Shown here piece after piece: positions 31,181 to 43,617 of a stretch of DNA of 64,000 nucleotides. Where the stretch lies: NCBI GenBank assembly GCA_033558025.1, contig JAUCEF010000008.1:124001-188000 (forward strand), read 5' to 3'. The translations under genes and the position numbers were made by a program. The first letter of the stretch is position 1. Each line of letters opens with the position of its first letter. This stretch comes from Phytophthora sp. 'mugwort'. Lineage: Eukaryota > Oomycota > Peronosporomycetes > Peronosporales > Peronosporaceae. Below the pieces are notes generated by a model. That model made no database searches. It was given only the letters and a program-made list of their open reading frames with translations, and was not told the origin of the DNA.

Positions 31181-31830
31181 TCATACTCGCTTATGCAGCC
31201 GGGGTTCGTTCGTATGGCGCCCCTTCCGCGGTCCCGCAAGGGACCTGGGATTCTGGCTCTGGACGCGCTCAGAGAGAAGAGTCGCAGCCTCGCTTTGAAG
31301 AGCTGGAGCCTGTGAGCCCGGCGGATCAGGGTACCGCTTCAGACGGCCCCCGCAGAACATCGGGTGGGTCATCATCGACTTAGGCAGGTAAATGGTATAT
31401 GCCGCACAATGCCTGGCCAGGACCGCGAAGGGTCCAAGCAATAGAGGAACAGCTTAGCAGCCTGTTCCCCGGTCACTGTCCCTTTGACCGGAGCAAGATG
31501 TACCATCTTGCTCAGACGGCACACGAACACCAAGATGCTGGGGTTTCCGTTGTCGTCGGCTGGAAGTCCCAAGATGAAGTCAAGACTCATCGACTTCCAG
31601 CAGTCCGCTGGAACGGGCAGGCTCTGCAAAGGAGCCTAGGCGTTCCCGTCGGGTCTCACCCGCTAACATGCTTCACGTGTCTTCACGTACTCTGCGACCC
31701 AATCGTACATGTGGGCCCACCAAAAGTACTGAGAGACCGATTGAAAGCGTGCGCCTCCTGAAGGATTTCAAACTTATGATCTCGTCGTTTGGTACGACTA
31801 CCCGTGAGGGTTCAGGGGCTCTACTCGATA
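31181..31830 (-). pseudogene. Gypsy integrase with internal deletion
   Basis: The end of the zinc-binding part reads YFWWAHMYDWVAEYVKT (about 31720). The start of the catalytic core reads SMSLDFILGLPADDNGN, containing the first Asp, and continues to about 31430. The next recognisable block, LGPFAVLARHCAAYTIYLP with GRLKRYPDP, is already the GPY/F module. Roughly 150 residues that normally carry the second Asp and the Glu are missing. Confidence 0.7.
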
Positions 31831-33901
31831 GTAGAGCAGGTCATCGACCCACTCATTCGATGGAGTCGGTATCTCTGACGTGGCGCACTCGGCCTTGGCT
31901 TCCTTGTCAGCGGAAACCGTACCAGATGTGCCACGGCTTGGCCGCCTCGATACGCCATGCGTATCGGACCGTATAGATCGGTCGTGGCACAGCTGATGTG
32001 CGACAGCTCATAGTCCGGTCTGCGTGACAACGCAACGGCAAGCATGTTGAGCTTGCAAGGCTTGTACTTGACGCGGACGTTGTATTCCGCGAAGAAGGAC
32101 AGCCATCTCGCCATCCGTTGGGACAGATGGGGCGAATCTGTCGCCGTCCTCAAGGATGCGTGATCTGTGTAGATCACAAAGGGCTGTGATCCCAAGAGGT
32201 ACACCCGGAACTTGACAAGGGCGTACTTCATGGCAAGCAGCTCCTTGTCATGAACGGGATAGTTCCGTTCGGCAGCCTTGAGCCGCCTGGACTGAAACGA
32301 GATCAACGTTCACGTCCTGCTGCATCGTTCTGCAGCAATGCACATAAAATTGCATAATCGGGTGCATGGCAGACGAAGCTGAACGGCTTCCTCTCGTCCG
32401 GTAGTGCTAGGATAGGCGCCTTCGGAAAGCTTGTCTTGATATTGTTAAAGACTTCCTGGTGCTCACACACCCCAGTGCCAGACTGTATCATTCTTCAGAA
32501 GACCCGACAAGGGTCTAGCTAGGACCGCGTACCCTTCGCTGTACTTATGGAGGTAGTTGGCTAAGTCCAGCCACTCCCTCAGGCCCTTTTGGGACCTTGG
32601 CGTTGACCAAGCAGGCCGAAATGGCTTTGACCTTCTCTGGGTTGGCTCGAACACTTTCAATGCTGACGACGCAACCAAACCTTTTTTTTGCGCCGCGAAG
32701 ACGCACTTGTCGAAATTGGCATTGAGCTTGTTCGCTCTCATGACCGCTAATACTCGCCGGAGGTGCTCCAAATGTACCTCTATAGCCGTTTGCCTCACTC
32801 GACACGGCTATGGACGAATATGTCGTCGAAGTACGACTGTGCGTACGCATGCAGTGATCTAAACAACTGCGTAATTAGGCGATTGAATGTCGCCGGGGCA
32901 TTAGACAGGCCCTGTGGCATCATAAGCCACTCCCAGAGCATACCGCTCGGGGTGCTCACTGTGGTGAGCGGTATGTCGCTCTCGCGCATCAGAATCTGGT
33001 AGTATCCGTCCACCAGATCCAGAGCGCTGTATATCTCGCACCCGGACATGTTGTTTAACAACACATCCTTCCTCGGGATGGGTGTCTGGGCCGGCATCAT
33101 CGCGCTGTTTAGCTTATTGACAGCGTGAACCAGACGCTGCTTCCCGTTCGGCTTTCGAACGCTGAAGGTTGGCGTCGAGTGCGGGGATTTCGATTCCCGC
33201 ACCATGCCTGCCTTGGCCTTTGAGGTGAAGAAGGCACCAATGACCTCGCACTAGTCTCGAGGCAGTGGGCATTGTCTGGTGACACAGTATTTTGTGCCCA
33301 GCACGAGATCAATCTCCTGCCTGATCCCACAACCCGGTGTGAGTTGAGATGGTGGATCCTTGGACACCACGTCATCGAACTCCTTCATTAAAAGATACAC
33401 TGGATCTTTCGGGTTCTTGAGGATCTCAGAACACAAGCGCGAGGCACGCTGGGAGAAAAATGCCTCCAGGACGCCTTCGTCCATAACCGAGGAGGAATTC
33501 AATTCCTCAGGAGTGGACTCTTGCTTCAAGAGTACCACCTCCATGATCTCTTCAGCCTCCAGGGTGGCTAGGAAATCTGTTCGTGTCAACTCTTCGAGGT
33601 TCAGGAGCTCTGACACCTTAAGCAGCGGATGTAGCTGAATGCCGCCTGCCTTGACCCGATAGCCGGTCCCGCCGTCCATGATGCGATAACACCCTTCGAC
33701 TGGCCGCATCGGAAGAACCCGGGCGCTGGAGTTTGAGTCGCTTGAAGCGACTCCAGTCTGAAGTGACCTCAGACTCGAGTTGCGGTGTCGACTATGTCGT
33801 CGATGGCGACTGCGACATGGTACTCCGTTACCCACGTCTGTGGACGTCTCATGGACGACGTCCAAAGCATCTAGAGCTTTCTGTGGAGCATCGTTACCCA
33901 C
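31821..33901 (-). pseudogene. Gypsy reverse transcriptase and RNase H, frame broken
   Basis: The RT part shows PTFSVRKPNGKQRLVHAVNKLN, YSALDLVDGYYQILM, LPQ-type MMPQGLSNAPATFNRL and the catalytic SYFDDIFVHS (about 32850). The thumb continues at 32798-32463. RNase H has ISFQSRRLKAAERNYPVHDKELLAM, VYLLGSQPFVIYTDHASLR and VALSRRPDY near 32020. The frame shifts at about 32800, 32490, 32305 and 33250. The protein upstream of RT (33901-33251) joins it to the protease and includes the approach to the RT fingers. Confidence 0.8.
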
Positions 33902-34197
33902 TCAAGAAGCGCATCTCGTCGCTTCTTCTTCAGTAAGGTCTGTGACCTGATCGGAACAAGGTTACCCGCACAGGAAGCGCATTTGCGCCTTCCTCGCCAG
34001 TTTCAGGCTGGGTGACTCGGTGTGGAACATGGTTAACCACCTGGTCGATGCCTCCTGACACCGTCAGTCTTGAAGCCTTGGCCGCCTGTCTAGATTTCGG
34101 CGATGGTCGAGGCTATCCGGTAAGAACTGCCGCTCTCGACCAGGTGCAGCTTCTGCTGCCATCGCTTCTAGGGGGTCGCTCAATACGTCGGCGGCTT

Positions 34198-34700
34198 TCA
34201 AAAAATCACTGGATGCTCTTGCATCCCGGCACCCTTTTCATACGCCCCGTTTCTGACAGAGGTAGGAACATGACTCACCAATGCTCTGCCAGTAACTGCG
34301 GGCCGGCTGGCCCCGTTGGCTTTGCTTCGCCAATCGATCCATGGCTTATGTTTCTCGAGCCAGGGCATACCCAGGATCAAGACATACTCGATCTCTAGGA
34401 CAGTAAACTGTTCCGTGCTCTCGAATTCCTCGTACCTCATAGCTAGATCCACATGGAACTTTGGGAACGGTAATCACCGTTCCGTCGCCCAGTTGTACCG
34501 ACACTGTCCCGTTGTCTTTACTTTCTCGTGAAACAGTCTGGCGGCGTGCGAAGTTCTTCGACGCCCCGGAGTCTATTAAAACTCGGAAGGGATGGGTATA
34601 TCCCCGTACACTTACGTGTACTACTAGCAGTCCACCGCTGCCCTTCTTCGATTCGAGAGTGCAAAGACTATCACACCGGTGACGTGCGCAAGATCAGCTT
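34198..34700 (-). pseudogene. Gypsy aspartic protease
   Basis: The strand reads VHVSVRGYTHPFRVLIDSGASKNFA (around 34560), the DSGA active site of retroelement proteases. The second half, EIEYVLILGMPWLEKHKPWIDW (about 34330-34400), has the hydrophobic-ILGMPWL signature. A frame shift lies between them near 34450. Upstream sequence to about 34730 is the end of a gag-like region. Confidence 0.75.
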
Positions 34701-34729
34701 CAGGATGGGTTAGGCTTGGGCACAGCCAT

Positions 34730-36540
34730 TGGACTGTGGCTCTGTGTTGGGCACCGGGCACTGGTAGTCTGTATACGGAGGTCACCGTGGGCTGCCATCT
34801 CGCATTGAGGTGCGTCTAGGCCGTCCTTAGCAGGGCTACCATGAATGGGGGAACATTCGTCTCCTTTTCAATCAACCAGCTGAGCTAGAAAACAATTTAC
34901 TCCTTCACATTTTCACACGCAGATAATCTGCAAACGGACTCGTCTTTCTTGGTGTCGTAAAGTGGCCTTCCGTGCAGTGTAGTTTAGGATTGACCGCCGG
35001 ATCAGTTTGCTTGAACATGTTGCCGGACGTCGGTATCAAGCGACGAACCCATTTGAGGCAAGAAATGTGTTACCTAGATGTAGTTAATCGCTTGGAGTAC
35101 AGTATGTCGGTACAGAAGTAGTTGCTGAGCGTACGGGATTTACGAATGACAGAGACACCTTCAGAAAAGCTCCGCCTGGCATAACCACCAACATTTGAGT
35201 GGTCATGCGCCCGTCTCGAAGATTGCCATGTTTGCTTTTAGCCCTAAGACATATCACATGTACAGCTTAATGACAGCCATCTTGCAGTGCTTCGCCAAAG
35301 TACCTCGAGACGTTTTGAGCCGTGGGAATGGAGTCTGATATAGTAAATTTTACGAGCTTCGCCACATTAACGTCGAACGGCTCCTGCGTGCGTTGCTGCA
35401 TCGTATCTGCAACCGCCTCTACCTTCTTGCCAGAGAAGAACGATTTTTCGAAATTGCCAGGTTTGCCAATGATGACATTATACATGGAGTTAGTCCACCC
35501 GCAATGTACTACGTTCAATAACTGCGGATTCTACAAACGATCTCTCGCAAATTCGAATAGGTTCCGAATGCCTTTTGCGATGAGACGGAAGTGAGCCTCC
35601 AAAGCGACGTTATAAGTCGAGCGATCAGGCAGCGCCAGATGCAAGCACTTGGACCATAGATCGAAAAGCCGAGAATGATCATGGAGTACGGTAATCCATC
35701 GTCGACAAACCACCTCGGTATCTACGTGCTCAATTACTCATGCGTCAGGTGGGAAAAAGCTGGGAGAGTTTTGTCTTTTGGGTCGCTTGCAGCATCATAA
35801 TGCGCTGGAAGTACGGCTTGCTTTGCCTGCTTACACTTCTGCCCAGCCGATTGCAGATCTACATGGCGTGCAACCTCAGCCGCTATCCTCTCAATAGTAC
35901 CTCAGCCCTTGATGTCGCATTTCTTAACAGCCAACGCATGCGCACGATGCCTTGCATATGAAGTGCGTTGTGGCGCTCGACGCATACAGGGCATTACAAA
36001 GCCCCACTTCACGCCGACAAGGGGGTATTCAGGCGTGATGTATACGCATCAACGCATAGCGGCCATATGTTGCGGAAGTCTTTGCAGACCATCCCGGTAC
36101 ATTGCGAACAAACCCAGTATTTACCATTCTCACATTTTCCAAGACGGGATGATGGCTCTTGGGTTTCTAGTGAAACCCAATATGGCTAATATGGCTGGGG
36201 ACTCCACGACCAATGCCTTCGCAGGCGCCAGGCTTAGTCAAAACGGCTGTGCCGTCGCCATGACTGTAGTCAACGTTCACTGGAACACCATCATTAATCA
36301 CATCGTCACCTCCACTAGTTGCATCCTCGCCAGTCACGACAGTGTCACATTTTCCCCAACAGCTTCTCCAGTGCCCCTGCCCTTAACCTTGCCGACGCAT
36401 GTTGCACTGCAAAAGCTATGATAACATATACTGCTGCTTAGTATTTGTTGAGTTCTCATAATGCACCCATGGGTCAGATTACCATTTCGAGAGCTCACCA
36501 TCGTAGACATGGTTACGACGAATGTGAGAGAGATTCAGAA
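34730..36540. other. Stretch with unrecognised coding-like pieces
   Basis: Besides the minus-strand fragment at 35267-35713, a second minus-strand piece (36410-36190, reading VTGEDATSGGDDVINDGVPV) looks translated, but its frame is broken and no family is recognised. The rest is without visible content. Confidence 0.4.
35267..35713 (-). pseudogene. Unrecognised protein fragment
   Basis: Two open pieces, 35713-35531 (RWITVLHDHSRLFDLWSKCLHLALPD) and 35518-35267 (NVVHCGWTNSMYNVIIGKPG, FDVNVAKLVKFTISDSIPTA), follow each other on the minus strand with a 12-bp gap and one stop. The composition looks like a normal globular protein. I do not recognise the family. It lies between two dead retroelements and has no visible start. 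Confidence 0.35.
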
Positions 36541-36555
36541 ATTCTTTTTACTTAG

Positions 36556-39500
36556 TTAGTTGCAAGATGTCTGGTATTGTTGTAGCCAGGTCAACAGTGC
36601 CGGTGCCTTTTGGTCTTGTGACTGAACGTGGCCGGTCTTCTGGTTTCCCGAAGACCCTCTCGGTTCCTTTTTCAGGATGTCGATGCAGGCATGAAGCTTA
36701 ACGCCTCGGATTGCTGTCCCTCCTTGTCGGTGGTCACGTTTTGCGATAGCTTCCAGTTGCCGCACTCCTGTTTCCAAGTATTTCCGTGCGCTTGCTTTCT
36801 CTGTAACCGTGTCCGCTAAGTCATCATATGGTGCATAGAATGTTCCATATCCTTGTTCATTCTGCTGCGAAACCATCCTTGTCTTCTGGATAATGCTGTT
36901 GTAAGATTATGCTGCTATGTTGCGGTGTCTGCGGCGCCTTTCGCTGTGCACAGTGACGGTGTCAATGTTCAATATCCTGGCCCTGCCATTCTTCTCCTGT
37001 ACACTGGCTGATGAGCTTACCCCACAAAGCTTGCGCCAGTGGACACTTCCAGAAGAATGTGCTCGTAGATCTCCTTTTCCCCCTTGCATTGCTGTCCGGA
37101 GATGCATGCGTTATCTCGTGGCCGGCCTTCATAGCATAGGTTCAGTTGATGCGTCGCTATCCGGTACACAGTCCACACCTGGTATTCGGAGAGGCCGTGG
37201 CCGTTGTGCCATATTTCCGCCGGTGTTTGATTCATCGTCGCTGTCTGCCATCCATTCCCTGTTGCCTTTTTTTTGCATCCTTTGCATCATCTGAGCGCGG
37301 GGGGGGGGGGGAAGTCTTTTTGCATAGTTGATATGGTACTCGCTTGAGGGCCGCCGTTAGATTACTGTTTGCAATCATCGGCTTTACTATCCTTGGGTAT
37401 TGATGTATACTTGGGTATGCGTCAAAGACTAGCCCTCCCCGGTCTAGAGCCCTCCTGTGGGCGTCCTCTATCTCCCTTGTCTCCGCTTTGATCGCTAGCA
37501 ACTGTCCGTTCACTCGCCCAGTGAATCCCATCCTCCATTTTGCACCATGTGCACTGGTGGGACCTGCCCGCTGATCCTCGACGTGGGTTGGCCATTCATT
37601 GTGCCTGGTCCTGTTACGCAACACTGGTAGACGTTGGCGAAGGATGGTGGCTTCCGTTTTATGGGCGTCGCATTAACTTCCATTACACCCCCTACCTCCA
37701 GGTCCGGGGAGGCTAGGAGTATGCAGGTTGCCCAGCGCTGTAACTTTCTTTGCGAATGTCGGCACTCTGTCGATCCCGTACCAATCCCGCCCCATACGTA
37801 TTCCTTCGTGCCTGTTCGTGGAATGCGAAGCTCCTGATGGTAGGGTTCGCCAGACGATCATATTTGGCGAGGTTTGAGCGGCTTATTCCCCTTATCAAGT
37901 ATCCAGGGGATGTTGGCCCAGTTAAATGTACACCAGAACTGTCTTATTTCAGGCGATCGGACTGTTTGGTGCTGGTCGGGTCTGGATTGGCTTCGCGTAA
38001 TGCAGCACCCACTCGTCCCCCTCCCACCAACTCGCTGCCTCTTTCTCTAGCCGGTGTTGATGATCCTGGTTCCGTTGCCGTAATCATGTCGACCTGCCAC
38101 TGGTGTGGCGCTTTCCGCTCTCCCAAGTCTGCATTTAAAGGTCTGCCCGGTATCTGGTGTGTCCGTGCATGTCGCTTGCTTCCTGCCTGCATTGGCATGA
38201 CCCACGCGGTCTGTGCTTGGGGTATCCCTTTGTACGCCCACCCCAACCACGCTGCTGTGTACTTATCCGGGCAGCGAGCCAGTAATGAGCCAAGTCGTGA
38301 CATGTTTGATCCTCCGTGTTTTTTACCGCCACCCGAACTGATATTAGTCCCACACACCCTGCTTTGATCGGGATATACAACAGACCCGGATTTAACTTGT
38401 GTTTGCTTGCCTCAGTTCGCGTTGAATGTTGCCACAGGAATTGTTTGTACAAGTTGTCTAATTGTTGCTGCGCCCACTCAGGTATCTCGAAGATTGCTAC
38501 TGTGGACAGCACGGCCGGCAAAACAATAGCGTTCAGTATAAGGACTCGGTTTTTCATGCTGGTGGCTGCCTGCCGCAGTTAAGAGCCTCCGTTTTACATT
38601 GCGTAACCGAACTGCCCAGTTGTGATCCTCAAGCTTTCCCCTCCCCAGTTGATACCCCAGATAGCGAGTCGTCTCCGGAGCCCCCACCATGGCTATCCCC
38701 GCGTACTCAGTGCACGTGACAGCCGTGATGAGGAATATGCTTTGGCTTTTGGCTGGCTGGACCTGCAGCCCTGACATCCGTCCAAATCGCTTCACAATTT
38801 GCAGCGCAGGATAAATCTGATGCGTGTACTGAAGGAAAATCGTGGAGTCATCGACGAACGCCGAAAATTTGTGCCGCACCTCGGGTTGCCCCGCGACTTG
38901 TAGGCCTTGCAGTTGTGACGACTGCATAACCACCAATCCTAGCATCTTCACGACTATCAAGAACAGCGGCGTGAGTGGGCGCCCTTGACGAATGCCTGAT
39001 TGGCATCGCGGCCGACATGATACCGTTCACTAGGAACCTCGCTGTTATCCCTGCGTGTAATCGGTCTATCAGCAGAACAAATCTTATGAAAAGCCGAACT
39101 GTCGGAGTACCTCCAGTAAGAAGTCCATATCGACTGTGTCATATGCTTTTTTGAAGTCGAGAAGCAGGGTGAGTCTACTGAGGTCCGCCGGCACCCCTGC
39201 TTCTGGAGCTGCTGATAGAATCTGTGCTACCGTCATCATCACTGCCTTCTGCCTTTGCCGCCCATTCACAAGGCCTTGTTGGGTGTCGCCAATGATATGT
39301 GGTAGCATTTGTTGGAGGCGAGTGGCCACTACTTTTCCAAAGACCTTGTACCCTGTCTGGAATAAGGATATCGGTCTATAGTCCATCGCGTCTGCCGAGT
39401 CCCCTTTCTTGAGTAGGGGAATGGTCAGTGCCTCCAGAAAAGACTCCGGTGTCATTTTCGTCTTGCAGGATTTGGTTTGACACCGCCACCAACGCTGGCA

Positions 39501-39952
39501 CCATTATGGCTGAGTTGTCTTTGTAGAAATCGTTATTGAGTCCATCGGTGCTTGCCGCCTTTTGCCGGCGTAACTCCATGACGGGCTGTAGCACTTCTTC
39601 TTCCGTGACTGCCGCTGTCAAACTTGCATTTCCACCGGTTTCACCTTTCTGTCCTCCGGTATTGTCACGAAACCCTGAAGTTCTTCATCACCCTCGTGCG
39701 TGAAATTGTCCGATGTCTTTCCCCCAGAATCGGGGTCCACGCACTCGCGAACCGGTCGGCAATGGTTGTATGCCTTGGGAACTTTTGCCCATGAACCGCT
39801 TTGTGTATGAGTTCATGGTAGCAGGCGGGATCCGCCTCGTTCAGTAGAGCTGTAGTTGTTTCTTTAGTGCATGATGATTGTGAATCCCTGTAGGCGCTCT
39901 CGTAGTGCTCCACGTCTCCATCCCAGTCATCGGGGTCCCATGGTGAAGCCAT
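36556..39952 (-). pseudogene. LINE ORF2: reverse transcriptase and zinc-binding end
   Basis: RT begins VTEEEVLQPVMELRRQKAASTDGL and continues IPLLKKGDSADAMDYRPISL, QQGLVNGRQ and LTLLLDFKKAYDTVDMDFL. The catalytic FVDDSTIFLQ is in the next frame (about 38850). After it, RVLILNAIVLPAVLSTVAIF and FLWQHSTR are the post-RT thumb. At 37160-37020 NACISGQQCKGEKEIYEHILLEV is the zf-RVT zinc-binding domain typical of L1-like ORF2 ends. The last piece reaches 36556. Frame shifts lie near 39380, 39085, 38960 and 38480. Confidence 0.8.
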
Positions 39953-40189
39953 TACTTCATCTTCATCCTCCGTTGACCGCTGGGAGCTCCGCCTGCGTGC
40001 CTTGCCCTTCCCCGGTGACTTATGCGCTTTACTTGCTGCTGGAGGTGCCTCCTCCGCTGGCTCCCTACCGTCCTTGTTGCCTTGCAGATCGGGTAGTGGT
40101 GTTCCCTCGCCTTAATGCACGAAAGCTGAGTAATGCCGTCCCCAGTATTTCAGTACTAGAGAGGGCCTCGCCTGCTGTACTATCTTGAT

Positions 40190-40697
40190 TTACCGTATCT
40201 CATCTAGACAACTCATGATCTGCAGCGGTCGTTCCTTGAACGAAGCTACTGTTTTCCCATTGCTGACAATCACGTCCGGCACGTTTGTTCTACATGACCA
40301 CCCCGGTTCGTTCCCCTCCGTCTGCGAGAGAACGTAAAGGATGCTCTTGAGGGAAATCGCTGCCATTCCTAGCATATCGTTGCCGCCCCATGTGTCGTCA
40401 CTTACAATTTCTGCTCGCCCAGACGGGCTGTCCGCATATTCCTTCATAAACCACCTTAGCTGATTCAAGGATTTCTTCCTGGTCATGTGCGGCCAGACCC
40501 GATCAGCATTTGTCAGCATTTGTACCCTCAAGTCGTGCGGTAGCTGCATACCGAATCCCGTGCTTGAGAGTTGCCGTCAGTTTTTCAAGCGAATTTTCTA
40601 ATCCGCCCAGCGCTTTCCCTGCCGCTGCCTGTGCGATTACCATTGCCATGCAGTTTCCTGTCGCCGGCGTGGTAACCTCTTTCATCCCTAACTGCAT
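40190..40697 (-). pseudogene. OTU-like cysteine protease domain of the LINE
   Basis: The segment reads TTPATGNCMAMVIAQAAAGK (about 40680-40620), where GNC followed by hydrophobics resembles the OTU nucleophile motif. About 75 residues later, with one frame change, comes TWGGNDMLGMAAISLKSILYVL, resembling the conserved WGG...E/L..(A)...I.V block of OTU domains. The final His was not located with certainty. It lies between ORF1 and the RT, where some plant-pathogen and algal LINEs carry such proteases. The call depends on two motifs only. Confidence 0.5.
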
Positions 40698-42027
40698 GTC
40701 CAGAGTCTGAAAACTCCGTGGTGGCTCCGTGTCGATCGGTCCTAACGGTAGCGAGTTCCCCTCCTTGGTTTTGCATTTTTTTCAGTAGCTCCGTATACAC
40801 CCGCCTACATTTCCCCAACCGTGTCATGATCACTGGACTTGATAGTACTTTGCTTCCCCCCCCCGGGCCTCCCCGTCCTGCTTGACGGTCGTCTCCTTCT
40901 GTGTAGCAATCTTCCTTTACAATTCCGGAATGAACCCGAGCGGCCATCGTCAACTGACTTCTGCCATTATTCCTACCTTGCACATGCAAACCTATTTCCA
41001 ACGGCTATACTGGTACCTTGGTAAGTTATTGCTGCGTTCTCCAACTGAACTCTTTTATCAAGCCCATCTTGTTATCGACACGTCTACGAGCCCCTGCAGA
41101 AACTCGTGACATTCTAGGTTAACTGCCGGGGCGTCACCTTCGTTGGTTGTCCTTCCATACCTTCGGTGAGATCGATCGTCTTCTGCTTTCCGTTCCGCCC
41201 GGCTGTCTGGATTTGACATCCTTCCTGTCCTGCCTGTTCATCCCAACCCTCCTCGGGTGTATTGTCCAACAAAGAGTATCTCCCCGCATCTCGCTGCGTG
41301 TTGTCTCGTATCGCTTCCTTGTAGGTCCATAATTTCCTTCCTCCTCGCAGTGGTCGGGTCAGCCACGGCTTCGGTTCACTGAACTCTGGCATTGGTTGAG
41401 CTCCTTGGTGCTGCTCTCCCTCTTCCTGGTCAACTGGCGTTTGAAGTTGGGTGGTTCGGTTGGGTCTCACTGGTTCCGATTCCGCAGGGCCTCCTTGACC
41501 TGCGGTCGGATAGCCGCCGCTTCTTCTTCCTCCGCCTATCCTTTTAGTTTTAAGCGTTCCCTGGTCATTTCCTTCAGATCTTTCATGCTCCGGAAGGGTT
41601 TGACCGTCTTCCAATGCTACTACGTCCGGCTCGACTACGACTTGGCTCCCTGGACCTTGTAACTGCTCTTCCGAGTATTGACATCGCGCGATGGTGTGGT
41701 CGAGGTTAACGCATTGGAGGCACTGTAGTCTTTGTCCCATGTTGGGATGCGTGACTACAATGGATGTTCGGAATCATAATATTCGTCCATGCCATGTAAG
41801 AATGTGGGCGTCCTGCGAGGCTAAAAGTTACCTGTCAATCGGTAGAGGTGCGCGAATCCAGCGTGCATGTGGCCATATCTTCTAGTTCGAGTTTGGTTGG
41901 AATCTTGGCTTTCAGATATGCTGCAAGTTTGCTTATGTGGCTGAAACATGTGAGATTTCGTAAAAACCGTAATGTATTCTGTCTGGCGCCTGCGTTGTCT
42001 CCCATCTGGTCCCTCTTGGCGATCTCA

Positions 42028-43617
42028 TACCGCAAAAGTCTGATAGATTTGGCACCTATCTCTAAATCACATTTGGCGGGTGCCAAGTCTTTCAGATATT
42101 GAAGGTTGTCATGTCGTTCATTGGTCAATCAGAATTGCGTATCATGGTGGTTGGACGTCAGGGGTTTTCAAAACTAGGTAGACAGATTTGGCGGGAGAGT
42201 TTGGCGCCATTCGCAAAATGCCTCCGCACCGCAATAAGCTTCCCCATACCATCGAATTCAAGATCAAGACAGTGGAAGCCTTCACTACGTCAGATGGAAC
42301 TTGGGTGAATTTCTGCAAAAGGCGAGATTTTCGCGGTCTACACTTCAGTACTGGGAGCGCCAGTACGAAACGATGAAGTTAGCTGTCCGAGACAAAAAGC
42401 GTGCCAAGAAGTTGACTGTGGGTGGTAGTGGTCGCATTTAGCCGTCCATGGGTATAGAGGACGAGCTTCGTGGCTGGATCAAAGACGAGCGGCGTGAGGA
42501 GAGACCTGTCTCGATGGACTGTATTATTGCGCAGTGTATGGTACTAGTACCAGGATACATCGGCGAGAAAGCGGCTACTGCTAGAAGTCGTGGTGCAGCA
42601 AGTTCATGCGGCGAAATGGGCTCACCATCCGGCGCATATCGCACCCGGGTCGCAAGGAGCACGCAGAGCTGCTGTCACTGTGCGATGCGTTTGCGTGCAA
42701 GGTAACCCAGGTGCTAATAGACCACTTCGTGAACGCTGCGACTGCAATTTCGCCGCCGTATGTGTCTACAACATGGACCAGACTGCTGTTTACTGTGACG
42801 TGAGTTCCACGACGACGGTGGATTTCGTCGGTGTGACTCGCGTTCCTGATAATGGCGGCGACAAGGGCAGTTATCGATGCACAACCGCGCTGCTTGTGTG
42901 CGCACACGGCCGCCTGCTGCCACCATATTTTGTGTTTGCGGGTGAGCCGGACAATGATGTGTACAATGAAGTGGAGACCTACTGTGAGCCGGGGGTCGCC
43001 ACGTTTTCGGTGCAAAAGAAAGCGTGGTTCGACGAGCGCGTCGTGCTAGAGTGGACCGACAAGGTGTGGCAGTACGAGGTGAACGGACCCAGCGTGCTCA
43101 TCCTGGACTGCCCGAAAGTACACAAATGTGCCGCGGTGCCGCAACGGCTTGCTGAAATGGGTACCTACGCGCTCTATGTTTCTGCCGGCTGCACGTCTGT
43201 GACACAGCCTCTTGACGTGGGATTCATGTCGCCTTTTTAAAAGCAGTGTACAAGCCCGTTACACCGCGCTCTACTCAAACCACCCACCGCCACGTAGAGC
43301 ATGGGAACGCCGCTCGATATGTTTCAGCGCTCCATGCACGCTCTACTAGCTATCAAGGCAGATACTATCGTATCTTCTTTCGTGAAGGCCGGACCATTTT
43401 TTTCCTTTCGGGCCGCTTCCGAGCTCATTCCCGGTTGTGGTGGTCTCCAGGTCTCCACCACGGAAAAGTTGCGTAGACACATAGTATATGTGGACCACAT
43501 CGTTCCATAACAAGGTGGTCTAATGCAAAAAGCGCACTGATTGGTCAGTTTTTGATACAGGCGAGTTCACCAATTCCAAATCTTTAAGGGTGCCAAATCA
43601 ATCAGACTTTTGCGGTA
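42028..43617 (+). mobile_element. pogo-type (Tc1/mariner) DNA transposon with TIRs and TA duplication
   Basis: The element proper is 42030-43615. Its ends are inverted repeats: CCGCAAAAGTCTGATAGATT... at 42030-42056 and the reverse complement at 43589-43615, differing at one of 27 positions. A TA flanks each end (42028-42029 and 43616-43617), the target duplication of Tc1/mariner elements. It contains a decayed pogo transposase on the plus strand and lies inside the LINE ORF1, so it inserted after the LINE. Confidence 0.88.
42188..43237 (+). pseudogene. pogo transposase, broken
   Basis: An amino-terminal HTH region (IEFKIKTVEAFTTSDGTWVNF, then STLQYWERQYETMKLAVRDK in another frame) precedes a CENP-B-like part (GIEDELRGWIKDERREERPV). 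The DDE_1 domain starts NMDQTAVYCD (first Asp, about 42775). It continues CTTALLVCAHGRLLPPYFVF, VLILDCPKVHKC (second Asp region, about 43100) and SVTQPLDVGFMSPF (third Asp region). Stops and shifts occur near 42340, 42437, 42600 and 43238. The family call is firm; the copy is inactive. Confidence 0.8.

Larger units (their letters stand above)
30600..34700 (-). mobile_element. Ty3/gypsy chromovirus, degenerate, gag missing
   Basis: On the minus strand the order is aspartic protease (about 34650-34200), reverse transcriptase (33900-32470), RNase H (32490-31830), integrase zinc region and part of the core (about 31700-31420), GPY/F module (31430-31290) and chromodomain (30720-30600). This is the normal Ty3/gypsy pol order. 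Gag upstream of the protease is not recognisable and the central integrase core is deleted, so the copy could not transpose. LTRs were not identified. Confidence 0.8.

Noticed and set aside
30764..31300. Plus-strand gag-like gene (with LEGRVDRHTNDVDEIFQRL)
   Set aside because: The minus strand there carries the integrase GPY/F module and linker to the chromodomain, in the right order; the plus frame has no independent motif.
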